64,000 nt of DNA from Chryseobacterium oranimense (GTDB taxonomy: Bacteria > Bacteroidota > Bacteroidia > Flavobacteriales > Weeksellaceae). Below the pieces are notes generated by a model. The model saw only the letters and a program-made list of their open reading frames with translations. It was not told the origin of the DNA and ran no database searches. Every line of letters starts with the position of its first letter. Position 1 is the stretch's first letter. A program made the position numbers and the translations under genes. The stretch covers positions 310,001 through 374,000 of the forward strand of contig NZ_FQWT01000002.1 in the NCBI RefSeq assembly GCF_900129755.1. The letters are read 5' to 3'. Of the stretch, positions 42,430 through 51,876 are shown piece by piece.

Positions 42430-44019
42430 ATGGCGCAGAAAGAAACATTATCATCCCTTACACACGGAAACTTTGCAAGAGAATTGTCTATTGCGGATGG
42501 AAAAATGCCTCCCAATGCTGTAGATTTTGAAAGACTGGTAATCGGAACTTTTTTAATAGACAAAAAAGGGCTTGACCACTCTATTGACCTTCTTACTCCT
42601 GAGGTATTTTATGACCCGAGACATCAGGTTATTTTTTCTACCATCTTAAAGCTTTATGAAGGCAACCATCCTGTGGATCTGATGACGATTATACAGGAAT
42701 TAAAAAAAGAAGATAAACTCAACCAGGCAGGTGGTGACCATTACATCATCGACCTTACCATGGGAGTAAGCTCTTCTGCCCATATTGAATACCATGTACG
42801 TGTAATTCTTGAAAAATATATTTTAAGAAGCCTTATTAACGTTTCTGCCAATGTGATCGATTCATCTTATAAAGAATCTACTGATGTATTTGAGCTTTTG
42901 GATAAGGCTGAACAATCCTTCTTTGAAATCACCAACGGTACCATCAAAAAAGGATTCGATACTGCCAATTCATTGGTAAAACAGGCCATCGACACCATTA
43001 AATCCCTTAAAGACAAAGAAGGACTTTCCGGAGTTCCTTCAGGATTCAGAGATATTGATAAAGAAACAGGAGGCTGGCAAAACTCCGACCTTATTATTAT
43101 TGCAGCCCGTCCGGCGATGGGTAAAACAGCATTCCTTCTGTCAATGGCCAGAAATATAGCCGTAGGCCACAAAATCCCGATGGTACTTTTCTCCCTGGAG
43201 ATGGCATCCGTACAGCTAATCACCAGAATGATTGCTTCTGAAACGAAGATCTCTTCCGAAAAGCTGCGAAAGGGAACGCTGGATGATGAAGAATGGCAAA
43301 GACTGTTCTCCAATGTCTCCGAACTTGAGAATGCCCCGCTTTTTATTGACGAAACCCCTTCCCTTTCTATATTCGACTTCCGTGCAAAATGCCGAAGACT
43401 GGTAATGCAGCATGGGGTAAAGCTGATCATGGTGGATTACCTTCAGCTGATGACTGCAGGAGGCGGAGGAAAAGGAGTCGGAAACCGTGAACAGGAAATT
43501 TCCATGATCTCCCGTTCGTTAAAGGCTATTGCTAAAGAACTTAATGTTCCTGTTATTGCACTTTCCCAGCTGTCGAGAAGTGTGGAAGCCCGTCCCGGTA
43601 AAAGACCTCAGCTTTCTGACCTGAGGGAATCCGGAGCTATTGAGCAGGATGCAGATATTGTATCATTTATTTTCAGACCTGAATATTATAAAATTGCAGT
43701 TTGGGATAACGATGAAGAAGGCCAGGAAACCTCAACGGAAAACCAGGCTGAATTAATTATTGCCAAGCACAGAAATGGTGCAACAGCGGATGTGAGACTA
43801 TCATTCCTCAAACATTTTGCCAAATTCGGTGATATTGAAGCTGCTTTCGATGGAGGAATGGGAGGTTATCCATCTAACTTCGGATCTGGTGAACCTAGTG
43901 GTTTTGACAAGATTAAAACAACCATCCAGCCCGGTGCTGCATTTGATCTGCCGGACAGCTCAAAACTTTCCGGATCATCAATGAACGATTTTGATGACGA
44001 TGATGATTTCCCTTTCTAG
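42430..44019 (+). CDS. dnaB: Replicative DNA helicase
   Basis: This 529-residue protein has the DnaB N-terminal domain (P-P-N-A-V-D-F-E-R-L-V-I-G), a linker, and a RecA-like ATPase with Walker A A-R-P-A-M-G-K-T-A near 225-233, Walker B M-V-D-Y-L-Q-L-M, and Q-L-S-R-S-V-E-x-R-P-G-K-R-P-x-L-S-D-L-R-E. It unwinds DNA at the replication fork. The last residues are N-D-F-D-D-D-D-D-F-P-F, very like the acidic C-terminal tail of single-strand binding protein; this is unusual for a helicase and is discussed in the findings. Its promoter box lies directly against the ATG. Confidence 0.97.
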   Translation: MAQKETLSSLTHGNFARELSIADGKMPPNAVDFERLVIGTFLIDKKGLDHSIDLLTPEVFYDPRHQVIFSTILKLYEGNHPVDLMTIIQELKKEDKLNQAGGDHYIIDLTMGVSSSAHIEYHVRVILEKYILRSLINVSANVIDSSYKESTDVFELLDKAEQSFFEITNGTIKKGFDTANSLVKQAIDTIKSLKDKEGLSGVPSGFRDIDKETGGWQNSDLIIIAARPAMGKTAFLLSMARNIAVGHKIPMVLFSLEMASVQLITRMIASETKISSEKLRKGTLDDEEWQRLFSNVSELENAPLFIDETPSLSIFDFRAKCRRLVMQHGVKLIMVDYLQLMTAGGGGKGVGNREQEISMISRSLKAIAKELNVPVIALSQLSRSVEARPGKRPQLSDLRESGAIEQDADIVSFIFRPEYYKIAVWDNDEEGQETSTENQAELIIAKHRNGATADVRLSFLKHFAKFGDIEAAFDGGMGGYPSNFGSGEPSGFDKIKTTIQPGAAFDLPDSSKLSGSSMNDFDDDDDFPF

Positions 44020-44108
44020 TTGTCAGTCCCTATTAAATTAATATAACAGCTTAGTATTCTTCACTTGGTTGAAAACAGAATACTAATTTTATAATATATC
44101 TTAAACTT

Positions 44109-44585
44109 TTGAGAATAGAAATCTACACCGACGGTGCATGCAGCGGAAATCCCGGAAAAGGAGGCTATGGCATCCTCATGCGCGTACCTGAAAAAAACTA
44201 TCAGAAGACATTCTCGAAAGGATTCAGAAAAACAACCAATAACAGGATGGAGCTACTCGCTGTCATTACTGCTATGGAAAAACTAAAATCTTCGGAGAAC
44301 GACATTCACATTTATACAGACAGTAAATATGTGGCGGATGCCGTGAACCAAAACTGGATTGCCGGATGGATCAAAAGAGGCTGGAAAAATGTAAAAAATC
44401 CTGATCTCTGGAAAAGATTCGTTGAGATGTATAATAAACACAAGCCCCAGATGCATTGGGTAAAAGGGCATGCAGGCCACTTTGAAAATGAGCTTTGCGA
44501 TAAACTGGCCGTAGCTGCTGCAAGTTCACCTGATCTTGAAATTGATACTTATTTTGAAGGACTGGAAAGCAACTCTCTTTTTTAA
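44109..44585 (+). CDS. rnhA: Ribonuclease HI
   Basis: This 158-residue protein has the four catalytic acids of RNase HI: D in I-Y-T-D-G-A-C-S-G-N-P-G, E in N-R-M-E-L-L-A-V, D in I-Y-T-D-S-K-Y-V, and D in E-L-C-D-K-L-A. It removes RNA from RNA-DNA hybrids. The start is TTG at 44109: an in-frame stop lies at 44070-44072, no ATG occurs between it and the conserved R-I-E-I-Y-T-D, and the family starts only a few residues before this. It lies 89 bases after dnaB and may share its transcript. Confidence 0.95.
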   Translation: MRIEIYTDGACSGNPGKGGYGILMRVPEKNYQKTFSKGFRKTTNNRMELLAVITAMEKLKSSENDIHIYTDSKYVADAVNQNWIAGWIKRGWKNVKNPDLWKRFVEMYNKHKPQMHWVKGHAGHFENELCDKLAVAAASSPDLEIDTYFEGLESNSLF

Positions 44586-44743
44586 TAAATATAAATTTAA
44601 TCCAATATTGTTCATTATTTTACCAGCCTTCTTATCATTTATTAACAAATCATTATCATTTTCAGTAAAATTAACATTAAACAAACATTAATTACCCGGG
44701 ATTTAATATCTTTACAGCGTCTAATTAAAGTAATCCCACTTCA

Positions 44744-46996
44744 ATGAACAAATCTTTACTGTCGTATATTTCCCTCTTTCTGCTTTTCTTGTCAGGAGGG
44801 ATGTTTTCCCAAACCTATCAGTTAACCGGAAATCCTGTAAATACCACCGGATGGACAATGGTTGCACCCACCCAGGTAATGGGTGATTTTGTCCAGCTCA
44901 CTCCGGATACCAATAACCAGTCAGGATCAATCCGGCTTAATGACCAGATCAACTTAAAATATTGTGATAAATGGAGAGTAGAATTCGATTTCAGGATGGA
45001 TTCGAACCAAACGTCCAATGGAGATGGAATCGCCTTCTGGTATTTAGCCAATCCACCTGTTGCCAGTGTATTAGGCTCCGGTCTTGGTGTTTCTCAAAAT
45101 GCAGTAGGCTTTATTGTAGGGTTTGACACCTATAACAATACAACAACAGCTACAATGAGTAAGATCCATGTTGCTTACGGACAAGTAGCCAATACAACAG
45201 ACAGCAATAATGTAGAATTCTTTAACGTTCCCGGAAGTTCTTTTCACTCACCGGACCTGAATACCACACAGCCTTTTCAAGGAACAACATATAAACACGT
45301 TGAAGTAACAGCACAGGTAGATCCTGCGATACCTACCAACTGGATTGTTAAAATAACTCTAGACGGAAACACTATTTGTAACCAATCGTTCGCTCCTTCT
45401 GGTACAGCCGCCGCAATGACCATTGGATATTTTGGATTTTCCGCTTCTACAGGAGGTGCAAGATCAAGACATTCTATTAAAAATGTAAAAATTTATACAG
45501 ACAAAGTTCCTATTCTGCAAAATACAGCAACACAATCTTTCTGTCCCAATCCTGCTACAGGATTCGGCTCTGTAAATTTAACGACCTTCAATTCTCAGTT
45601 TGTAAATACTCCTTCAAACTATACATTCACTTACCTTCAGGGCTCGACACCTATCACTAATCCAACAAATTTTCAATTTAATACAAATACTACCGTTACA
45701 GTAATTGTCAAAGACAATGCGGGAATATTATGTGATAATCCGGATGGAAAAATACTATTGGTCCTTGCTCCGCTTACCCTCACCGATAAAACTTTAACGA
45801 CATGTAACAATAATAAAGCAGGGACAGGAGTTTTCAATCTTAATAACGCTGCTGTAACGGACGTAGCAGGGGCAACCAGAAAATATTACAAAACACTGAA
45901 TGACCTGAATGCAGGCACCAACGAAATTGCAAATCCCGGCACATACACTTCAGTACCTGGAGACGTCTATGTAAAAGTTACCACACCACAAGGATGTACA
46001 GGAACTGCAAAAATTACATTAACATTTTTTCCTGAAACTCCGGTAAAAGAAGCTACTTTACAATCATGCTTCCTGCAGAATAACATCACTAGTGCCGTAT
46101 TTGATCTTACCACTGCCAATGTAACCACATTAACAAGCGGTTTTACAAAGAAATATTATACAAGTGTAGCAGATGCTTTAAGTGGAGCCAATGAAATTGT
46201 CAATCCTTTCCAATATATGTCTGTAAGCACTGCAGTGTATGTAAAGGTAACAGATTCTAACGGATGTTTTGGTATAGCAAAAGTGAATCTTTTAGTACTG
46301 CCACCAGTAACATCTTCTGTTTTAAAGGATAAAATAATCTGCATCGACGGAAGAACCGATCTGGATGCAGGTCCGGGCTTTGACAGCTATGAATGGAGCA
46401 CAGGGGCAACTACCTCTTCTATTCAAGGCGTAGGAGTAGGACTTTATTGGGTAAAACTGAAAACAGGAAACTGTATTGCACTACAGCTCGTAAAAGTTAT
46501 TGCCTCTGCAAATCCTGTTATTACAAGCATAGATATAAACAACACAACAGTAACCGTCAACGTTTCAGGGGGCACTCCGCCTTATAAATATTCCTTAAAC
46601 GGAACCGACTGGCAGGATTCAAATACATTTACAGGTCTCCACAGAGGAGAAGCCAGGGTTTTCGTTAAGGATTTTTACAACTGTTCACCTGTTGAAGTAC
46701 AGATTACTGTTCCCAATCTCATTAATGCCATCACACCAAACGGCGATAACGTGAATGACTTTATTGATTATTCTGCATTGGCATACAAGAAGAACCTTGT
46801 TTTCATAGTATATGACAGATATGGCAATAAACTGTATGAAGCCAATAAATTGAGAAACTATACATGGGACGGAACTGCATCCGGCAAAAAAATCCTTACA
46901 GGAACTTACTGGTACTCTATTTCATGGAATGAAAATGATAAAAACAACACTCCTACGAAATATTCAGGCTGGGTATTGGTAAAAAACAGAGAATAA
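44744..46996 (+). CDS. T9SS type B surface protein with L-type lectin-like domain
   Basis: This 750-residue protein has a signal peptide ending near M-F-S-Q. The N-terminal domain of about 240 residues (R-V-E-F-D-F-R-M-D, G-D-G-I-A-F-W-Y-L, V-G-F-D-T-Y-N-N) has the strands and carbohydrate-loop pattern of bacterial L-type lectins. It is followed by repeated modules (T-C-N-N-N-K-A-G, K-Y-Y) and a type B sorting domain. A TATCTTTA box (one mismatch from TAnnTTTG) lies at 44707-44714. It is likely a T9SS-exported, surface-held glycan-binding adhesin. The lectin call is by motif pattern only. Confidence 0.87.
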   Translation: MNKSLLSYISLFLLFLSGGMFSQTYQLTGNPVNTTGWTMVAPTQVMGDFVQLTPDTNNQSGSIRLNDQINLKYCDKWRVEFDFRMDSNQTSNGDGIAFWYLANPPVASVLGSGLGVSQNAVGFIVGFDTYNNTTTATMSKIHVAYGQVANTTDSNNVEFFNVPGSSFHSPDLNTTQPFQGTTYKHVEVTAQVDPAIPTNWIVKITLDGNTICNQSFAPSGTAAAMTIGYFGFSASTGGARSRHSIKNVKIYTDKVPILQNTATQSFCPNPATGFGSVNLTTFNSQFVNTPSNYTFTYLQGSTPITNPTNFQFNTNTTVTVIVKDNAGILCDNPDGKILLVLAPLTLTDKTLTTCNNNKAGTGVFNLNNAAVTDVAGATRKYYKTLNDLNAGTNEIANPGTYTSVPGDVYVKVTTPQGCTGTAKITLTFFPETPVKEATLQSCFLQNNITSAVFDLTTANVTTLTSGFTKKYYTSVADALSGANEIVNPFQYMSVSTAVYVKVTDSNGCFGIAKVNLLVLPPVTSSVLKDKIICIDGRTDLDAGPGFDSYEWSTGATTSSIQGVGVGLYWVKLKTGNCIALQLVKVIASANPVITSIDINNTTVTVNVSGGTPPYKYSLNGTDWQDSNTFTGLHRGEARVFVKDFYNCSPVEVQITVPNLINAITPNGDNVNDFIDYSALAYKKNLVFIVYDRYGNKLYEANKLRNYTWDGTASGKKILTGTYWYSISWNENDKNNTPTKYSGWVLVKNRE

Positions 46997-47010
46997 TGAC
47001 CTTATCATAC

Positions 47011-47042
47011 AAAAATCACTTCTTCATCGGAGTGATTTTTTT
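47011..47042 (+). terminator. Terminator after the first lectin-type T9SS gene
   Basis: The stem AAATCACTTC / GGAGTGATTT (one G-U pair) with loop TTCATC is followed by a T-run. Confidence 0.8.
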
Positions 47043-47247
47043 AATAGGATTGCGCTCCCGGAATAAAGGCTTATCATATCTTAACTTAATAAATTAAATA
47101 CACTTTATTTTTAACCATTTCTTACAAATTCAATAAATTACTTATAAAATTGACAATTTTTGTTAATCATTTGACAATTATACATTATACATGAGAGAAT
47201 AAAATGAATATATTTACAGGAATAACCTCAAAAACTAATCGCTTCAT

Positions 47248-49509
47248 ATGAAAAGAAAACTACTCCTTTACTATTTAACAATTTTTCTATGCTTTTCAGG
47301 ACGGCTTTTTTCACAAACTTATCAGCTTGCAGGAAACCCGGTGAACACTACGGGCTGGGACCTTGTTTCCAATGCAGCTGTAGATACCGATTTTATAAGG
47401 CTTACCACAGATAATGGAAACCTGTATGGTGCTATAAAACTGGCTACTCCTATCACATTAAGCTATTGTGATAAATGGAAAGTAGAATTCGATTTTAGAA
47501 TTGATGGAAACGGAACTGCACAGTTCGGAAGAGGAGACGGATTCACATTCTGGTACCTTGCCAATCCTCCAACAGGATTTGTATCCGGTGGCGGACTTGG
47601 AATTCCCGGAAACGCATCCGGACTTATGGTAGGGTTTGATATTTTCAACAATACCACAGAAGGACAAATGAGTAAAATACATTTACTCTACGGAACCAAC
47701 AATACAGCCGGAAACAATATTGAATACAACACCACTCCGGGCAGTACATTTCATTCTCCCGACCTTATCTCCACTCAGCCGTTTGTAGGGCCTACATTCA
47801 AACATGTAGAGGTAAACGGAGAAACAGACCTTACCAATCCTACCAACTGGATTATAAAAATCAAACTTGACGGTGTCCTCATTGTTGACCAGTCTTTCGC
47901 CCCTTCCGGCGGAGCAATAGGAATGAGCCAGGGATATTTTGGATTCTCTGCAGCTACAGGAGGTGCCAGCGCAAGACATTCTATCAAAAATGTAAAAGTT
48001 TATGTAGATAAAGTTCCCATTCTGAATGCTACGGTAACTCCGTTTGTATGTACCAACCCGGCAACCGGGACAGGAACTGTAGATTTAACTTCCTTTAATT
48101 CACAGTTTGTTAATAACCCTGCTAATTACCTATTTACTTATTATATTTTAGGAAGCTCCACCCCTATTGCCAATCCGGCAAACTTTGCCTATTCCGGGAA
48201 TACCACGATCAAAGTTGTCATCAAAGACCCAACCTCCACACTCTGCGACAACGGAGACGGAGTCATACAACTGAATCCAACCCCGTTTGCAGCAACCGAT
48301 GCCTCGCTTACAGGCTGCAATAACAATAATGCGGGTACTGCAACATTTGACCTTACCACGGCAGCATTAACAACAGTACCAGGCTGTACGATGGAATTTT
48401 ACAATACAATGGCCGAACTGAATGCAGGGATCAACCAAATTCCCAACCCTACAGCCTATGCTTCAGGAGCTGCCATATTATTCGCAAAAGTGACCACACC
48501 TCAGGGATGTGTAAGCGTAGCAAAAGTTACCTTAAACCTCAACCCTATTGTACCGGTAACCGATGCAAATTTAAGATCATGCTTCCTTGAAACCAACCCG
48601 TCTCTGGGAACATTTAATTTAAGCAATGCTACAGTAACGACTTTAACAGGAGCTACTAAAAAATATTATCCTTCATTATCAGATGCGGTAAACGGAACCA
48701 ATGAAATTTTAAGCTTCCTGACCTATACTGCCCCATCAGGCGTAGTGTATGTAAAAGTATTTAATGCACAGGGTTGTTATTCAATTGCAAAAGTGACATT
48801 GACAGTACTTTCGCCGGTTTATTCAAGCGTACTTAAAGATAAGATCATCTGTATTGAAGATAAAACCACTCTGGATGCAGGACCAGGTTTCAACGGTTAT
48901 GAATGGAGCACAGGAGCTACTACCCAATCCATAACCAATGTAGGTGTAGGAACCTATTGGGTGAAACTGAAAACCGGAGACTGTATTACCTTACAAAATG
49001 TAAAAGTTTATGCTTCCGAGCAGCCTGTAGTGACCAACATTGATATTTCCGGAAATACAGTGACTGTTTTTGTGAACGGAGGAACGCCGCCTTACCAATA
49101 TTCAATGGATAACATCCAATGGCAGGATTCCAATATATTTAACAATGTGCCGAGAGGTGAAACTAAAATATATGTAAAGGATAGCTATGATTGTGAGCCT
49201 ATTCAGATCAACATCACAGTTCCTAATCTTATTAATGTGATTACTCCAAATGGTGACGGGATAAATGATGCTATCGATTATTCGGCACTTTCCAACAAAA
49301 AGAATCTGGAAATCGGAATTTTCGACCGGTATGGCTATAAGCTTTTCCAGGCTGATAAATCCAACAGATATGTTTGGGACGGTACTACCAACGGAAGCAA
49401 AAAAGTTCCTACAGGGAATTACTGGTACTCTATTACTTGGAATGAAAACAACAGCAAGAATACTCCTATTAAATTCTCAGGCTGGATCATGGTAAAGAAC
49501 AGAGAATAA
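47248..49509 (+). CDS. T9SS type B surface protein with L-type lectin-like domain, paralogue
   Basis: This 753-residue protein has a signal peptide ending near L-F-S-Q. The N-terminal lectin-like domain (K-V-E-F-D-F-R-I-D, G-D-G-F-T-F-W-Y-L, V-G-F-D-I-F-N-N) matches 44744-46996. The C-terminal modules and sorting domain (R-S-C-F-L-E-T-N-P-S-L-G-T-F-N-L-S-N-A and I-T-P-N-G-D-G-I-N-D) instead match the non-lectin protein at 37818. A TATATTTA box lies at 47209-47216. It is probably a surface lectin/adhesin exported by T9SS, with a history of recombination. Confidence 0.87.
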   Translation: MKRKLLLYYLTIFLCFSGRLFSQTYQLAGNPVNTTGWDLVSNAAVDTDFIRLTTDNGNLYGAIKLATPITLSYCDKWKVEFDFRIDGNGTAQFGRGDGFTFWYLANPPTGFVSGGGLGIPGNASGLMVGFDIFNNTTEGQMSKIHLLYGTNNTAGNNIEYNTTPGSTFHSPDLISTQPFVGPTFKHVEVNGETDLTNPTNWIIKIKLDGVLIVDQSFAPSGGAIGMSQGYFGFSAATGGASARHSIKNVKVYVDKVPILNATVTPFVCTNPATGTGTVDLTSFNSQFVNNPANYLFTYYILGSSTPIANPANFAYSGNTTIKVVIKDPTSTLCDNGDGVIQLNPTPFAATDASLTGCNNNNAGTATFDLTTAALTTVPGCTMEFYNTMAELNAGINQIPNPTAYASGAAILFAKVTTPQGCVSVAKVTLNLNPIVPVTDANLRSCFLETNPSLGTFNLSNATVTTLTGATKKYYPSLSDAVNGTNEILSFLTYTAPSGVVYVKVFNAQGCYSIAKVTLTVLSPVYSSVLKDKIICIEDKTTLDAGPGFNGYEWSTGATTQSITNVGVGTYWVKLKTGDCITLQNVKVYASEQPVVTNIDISGNTVTVFVNGGTPPYQYSMDNIQWQDSNIFNNVPRGETKIYVKDSYDCEPIQINITVPNLINVITPNGDGINDAIDYSALSNKKNLEIGIFDRYGYKLFQADKSNRYVWDGTTNGSKKVPTGNYWYSITWNENNSKNTPIKFSGWIMVKNRE

Positions 49510-49539
49510 ATTAAAATTGATTATTTTTTTAATACCCCG

Positions 49540-49569
49540 GATCACTTCAGATTTGAAGTGATCTTTTTG
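49540..49569 (+). terminator. Terminator after the second lectin-type T9SS gene
   Basis: A perfect 10-base stem GATCACTTCA / TGAAGTGATC with loop GATT is followed by TTTTTG. Confidence 0.85.
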
Positions 49570-49623
49570 TTTTCTTATAACGAGATATTTCATTATAAAT
49601 CCACTTTATTCATATTCAATTCT

Positions 49624-49631
49624 TAAATTTG
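49624..49631 (+). promoter_or_regulatory. Promoter -7 box abutting the nitroreductase start
   Basis: A perfect TAAATTTG ends 4 bases before the ATG at 49636. Confidence 0.55.
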
Positions 49632-49635
49632 TTCT

Positions 49636-50262
49636 ATGAATTATTTGGAAGCTTTAAGCAGAAGATATTCTGTGAAAAAATTTAATCATGAGATTATTCC
49701 TCAGGACACCCTTCACAATATTCTTGAGTCGGGGAAGCTTTCTGCCAGCTCACTTGGGCTCCAGCCCTATAAAATACTGGTAGTGGAGAGCGAGGCAATG
49801 AAGCAGAAATTAATCCCGGCTTTCTATAATCCATCGCAGATTTCCACCTGCTCACACCTTATTGTTATCATTTCGAAAAAAACAATTGAGGAAAATTATA
49901 TTCATGGTTATTTTAACCACATTTCTGAAGTAAGGGAAACTCCTGTGGAAAAGCTGGATCTGTTCAGAAAAAGCATTAACCAGCATATCACCCAAAAAAC
50001 ACAGGAGGAGATTTTCAACTGGGCCGAAAAGCAATCCTATATAGTACTGGCCAACCTGATGTACGCCGCCGCTATTGAAAACATAGATTCATGTCCTATG
50101 GAAGGCTTCCGCCAGGATCTGATGGAGGAGATTCTCAACATCAATCCGGATACAGAAAAAGTAACTGTAACCCTGGCTTTAGGCTACCGTTCCGAGGAAG
50201 ACCATTTCCAGCACATGAAAAAAGTAAGAAAACCAAACGAAAAATTGTTTAAATTTATTTAA
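49636..50262 (+). CDS. Nitroreductase family NAD(P)H oxidoreductase (NfsB-like)
   Basis: This 208-residue protein has the nitroreductase fold: R-R-Y-S-V-K-K-F near the N-terminus binds FMN phosphate, S-G-K-L-S-A-S-S-L-G-L-Q-P-Y follows, and M-E-G-F is near residue 155. These flavoproteins reduce nitro compounds, quinones or flavins. Length and motifs fit the NfsB/DrgA group. It lies 30 bases before nadB and appears to be the first gene of an operon with nadB and nadC. Its promoter box directly abuts the ATG. Confidence 0.9.
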   Translation: MNYLEALSRRYSVKKFNHEIIPQDTLHNILESGKLSASSLGLQPYKILVVESEAMKQKLIPAFYNPSQISTCSHLIVIISKKTIEENYIHGYFNHISEVRETPVEKLDLFRKSINQHITQKTQEEIFNWAEKQSYIVLANLMYAAAIENIDSCPMEGFRQDLMEEILNINPDTEKVTVTLALGYRSEEDHFQHMKKVRKPNEKLFKFI

Positions 50263-50292
50263 TATTTAAATGATCGTACCTAAAGCAAGCAT

Positions 50293-51864
50293 ATGATAAA
50301 AGCGGATGTATTAGTAATTGGTTCCGGCATCTCGGGACTTTCCTATGCCATTAAAGTTTCTGAACAGCTCCCTGATGCCAAAATCATCATCGTAACAAAA
50401 TCTGATGAAGATGAAAGCAATACCAAATATGCACAGGGCGGGCTGGCCGTAGTCACCGATTTTAAAAATGATAATTTCGAAAAACATATTGAAGACACCA
50501 TGCGCGCCGGAGACGGGGAAAATAAACGTGATGTGGTAGAAATGGTGGTAAGGGAAGCTCCTACAAGATTTAATGAAATTGTAGAATGGGGCGCCAATTT
50601 CGATATGAAAAACGGAGAATTTGCTTTGGGAAGAGAAGGTGGACATACTGAAAATCGGATTGTTCACCATAAAGATATTACCGGGTTTGAGATTGAAAGA
50701 GCCCTTCTGGCAACAGCCAACAGCAGTCCTAATATTGAGATCCTTGACCACCATTACGTTATCGATATCATCACCCAGCATCATGTTCCGGGAAAAGAAA
50801 TAAGTGAAGGAGAAATTAACTGCTATGGAGCCTATATTTTAGATGAAAAATCAAAAATCATCAAAAAAATCACTTCCAAAATCACTTTGGTAGCCACAGG
50901 CGGCGCTGGACATGTTTACAAAAACACTACAAATCCCACCATTGCTACCGGGGACGGAATTGCTTTCGTAGCCCGCGCAAAGGGTAAAGTTTCCAATATG
51001 CAGTACTACCAGTTCCACCCGACAGCTTTATACAGCAAACTGGATGGAATGTTGTTTTTAATTTCGGAAGCCGTTCGTGGAGACGGAGCCAAATTAAGAA
51101 CCAAAAGAGGTGAAAAATTCATGAACAAATATGATGAGCGCGAAGAATTAGCCTCAAGAGATATTGTTGCAAGAGCCATCGACGCCGAAATGAAAATTAC
51201 CGGGGACGAATTTGTCGGTTTAGACTGTAAGCAAATGAATCATGAAAGATTCCTAGAACATTTCCCCAATATTTATAAAAAATGTAAAGATGAAGGAATT
51301 GATCCCTTCACACAATTGATTCCTGTGGTTCCAGCCTGTCATTATCTGATGGGCGGCATTGAAGTGGACAAAGACGGACAGTCTTCCATAAGGAATCTTT
51401 TTGCAGTGGGAGAATGCACCAATTCAGGATTACATGGCGCCAACAGACTTGCTTCAAACTCTTTACTCGAAGGTTTGGTTTTCGGGCATAATGCAGCTAT
51501 AAAAACAGTTGACCTTCTGAATGAAAACAACTTTAATTTCGATGATTTAAAGGCTGTTCCGGAGTGGAATGAAGAAGGAATGAAGATTATGGATGAAATG
51601 GTAATCGTAAGTTACCTCAGAAAGCAGCTTCAGGAAATGATGAGCGATTTAGTAGGTATTGTACGCAGCAACAAACGTCTGAATATGGCATTGCAGAAAC
51701 ATCAGGAAATCGCAGCTGCCGTGGATGAGATCTACCACTATTCCATTCTTTCGCCACAATTATCCGAACTAAGAAACCTTACGACAGTTGCCCACCTCAT
51801 CATTACCCAATCTATGGAAATGACAGAAAATAAGGGTGCATTTTATAATAAAGATTTAGCTTAA
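50293..51864 (+). CDS. nadB: L-aspartate oxidase
   Basis: This 523-residue protein has an N-terminal FAD-binding G-S-G-I-S-G-L, K-Y-A-Q-G-G-L-A, the motif H-T-E-N-R-I-V-H-H, and R-G-D-G-A-K-L-R, then C-H-Y-L-M-G-G-I and G-L-H-G-A-N-R-L-A-S-N-S. This is the fumarate reductase/aspartate oxidase family in its NadB form. It oxidises L-aspartate to iminoaspartate, the first step of de novo NAD synthesis. nadC follows after 12 bases. nadA, the enzyme for the step between them, is not in this window. Confidence 0.96.
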   Translation: MIKADVLVIGSGISGLSYAIKVSEQLPDAKIIIVTKSDEDESNTKYAQGGLAVVTDFKNDNFEKHIEDTMRAGDGENKRDVVEMVVREAPTRFNEIVEWGANFDMKNGEFALGREGGHTENRIVHHKDITGFEIERALLATANSSPNIEILDHHYVIDIITQHHVPGKEISEGEINCYGAYILDEKSKIIKKITSKITLVATGGAGHVYKNTTNPTIATGDGIAFVARAKGKVSNMQYYQFHPTALYSKLDGMLFLISEAVRGDGAKLRTKRGEKFMNKYDEREELASRDIVARAIDAEMKITGDEFVGLDCKQMNHERFLEHFPNIYKKCKDEGIDPFTQLIPVVPACHYLMGGIEVDKDGQSSIRNLFAVGECTNSGLHGANRLASNSLLEGLVFGHNAAIKTVDLLNENNFNFDDLKAVPEWNEEGMKIMDEMVIVSYLRKQLQEMMSDLVGIVRSNKRLNMALQKHQEIAAAVDEIYHYSILSPQLSELRNLTTVAHLIITQSMEMTENKGAFYNKDLA

Positions 51865-51876
51865 AAGCAAAATATA

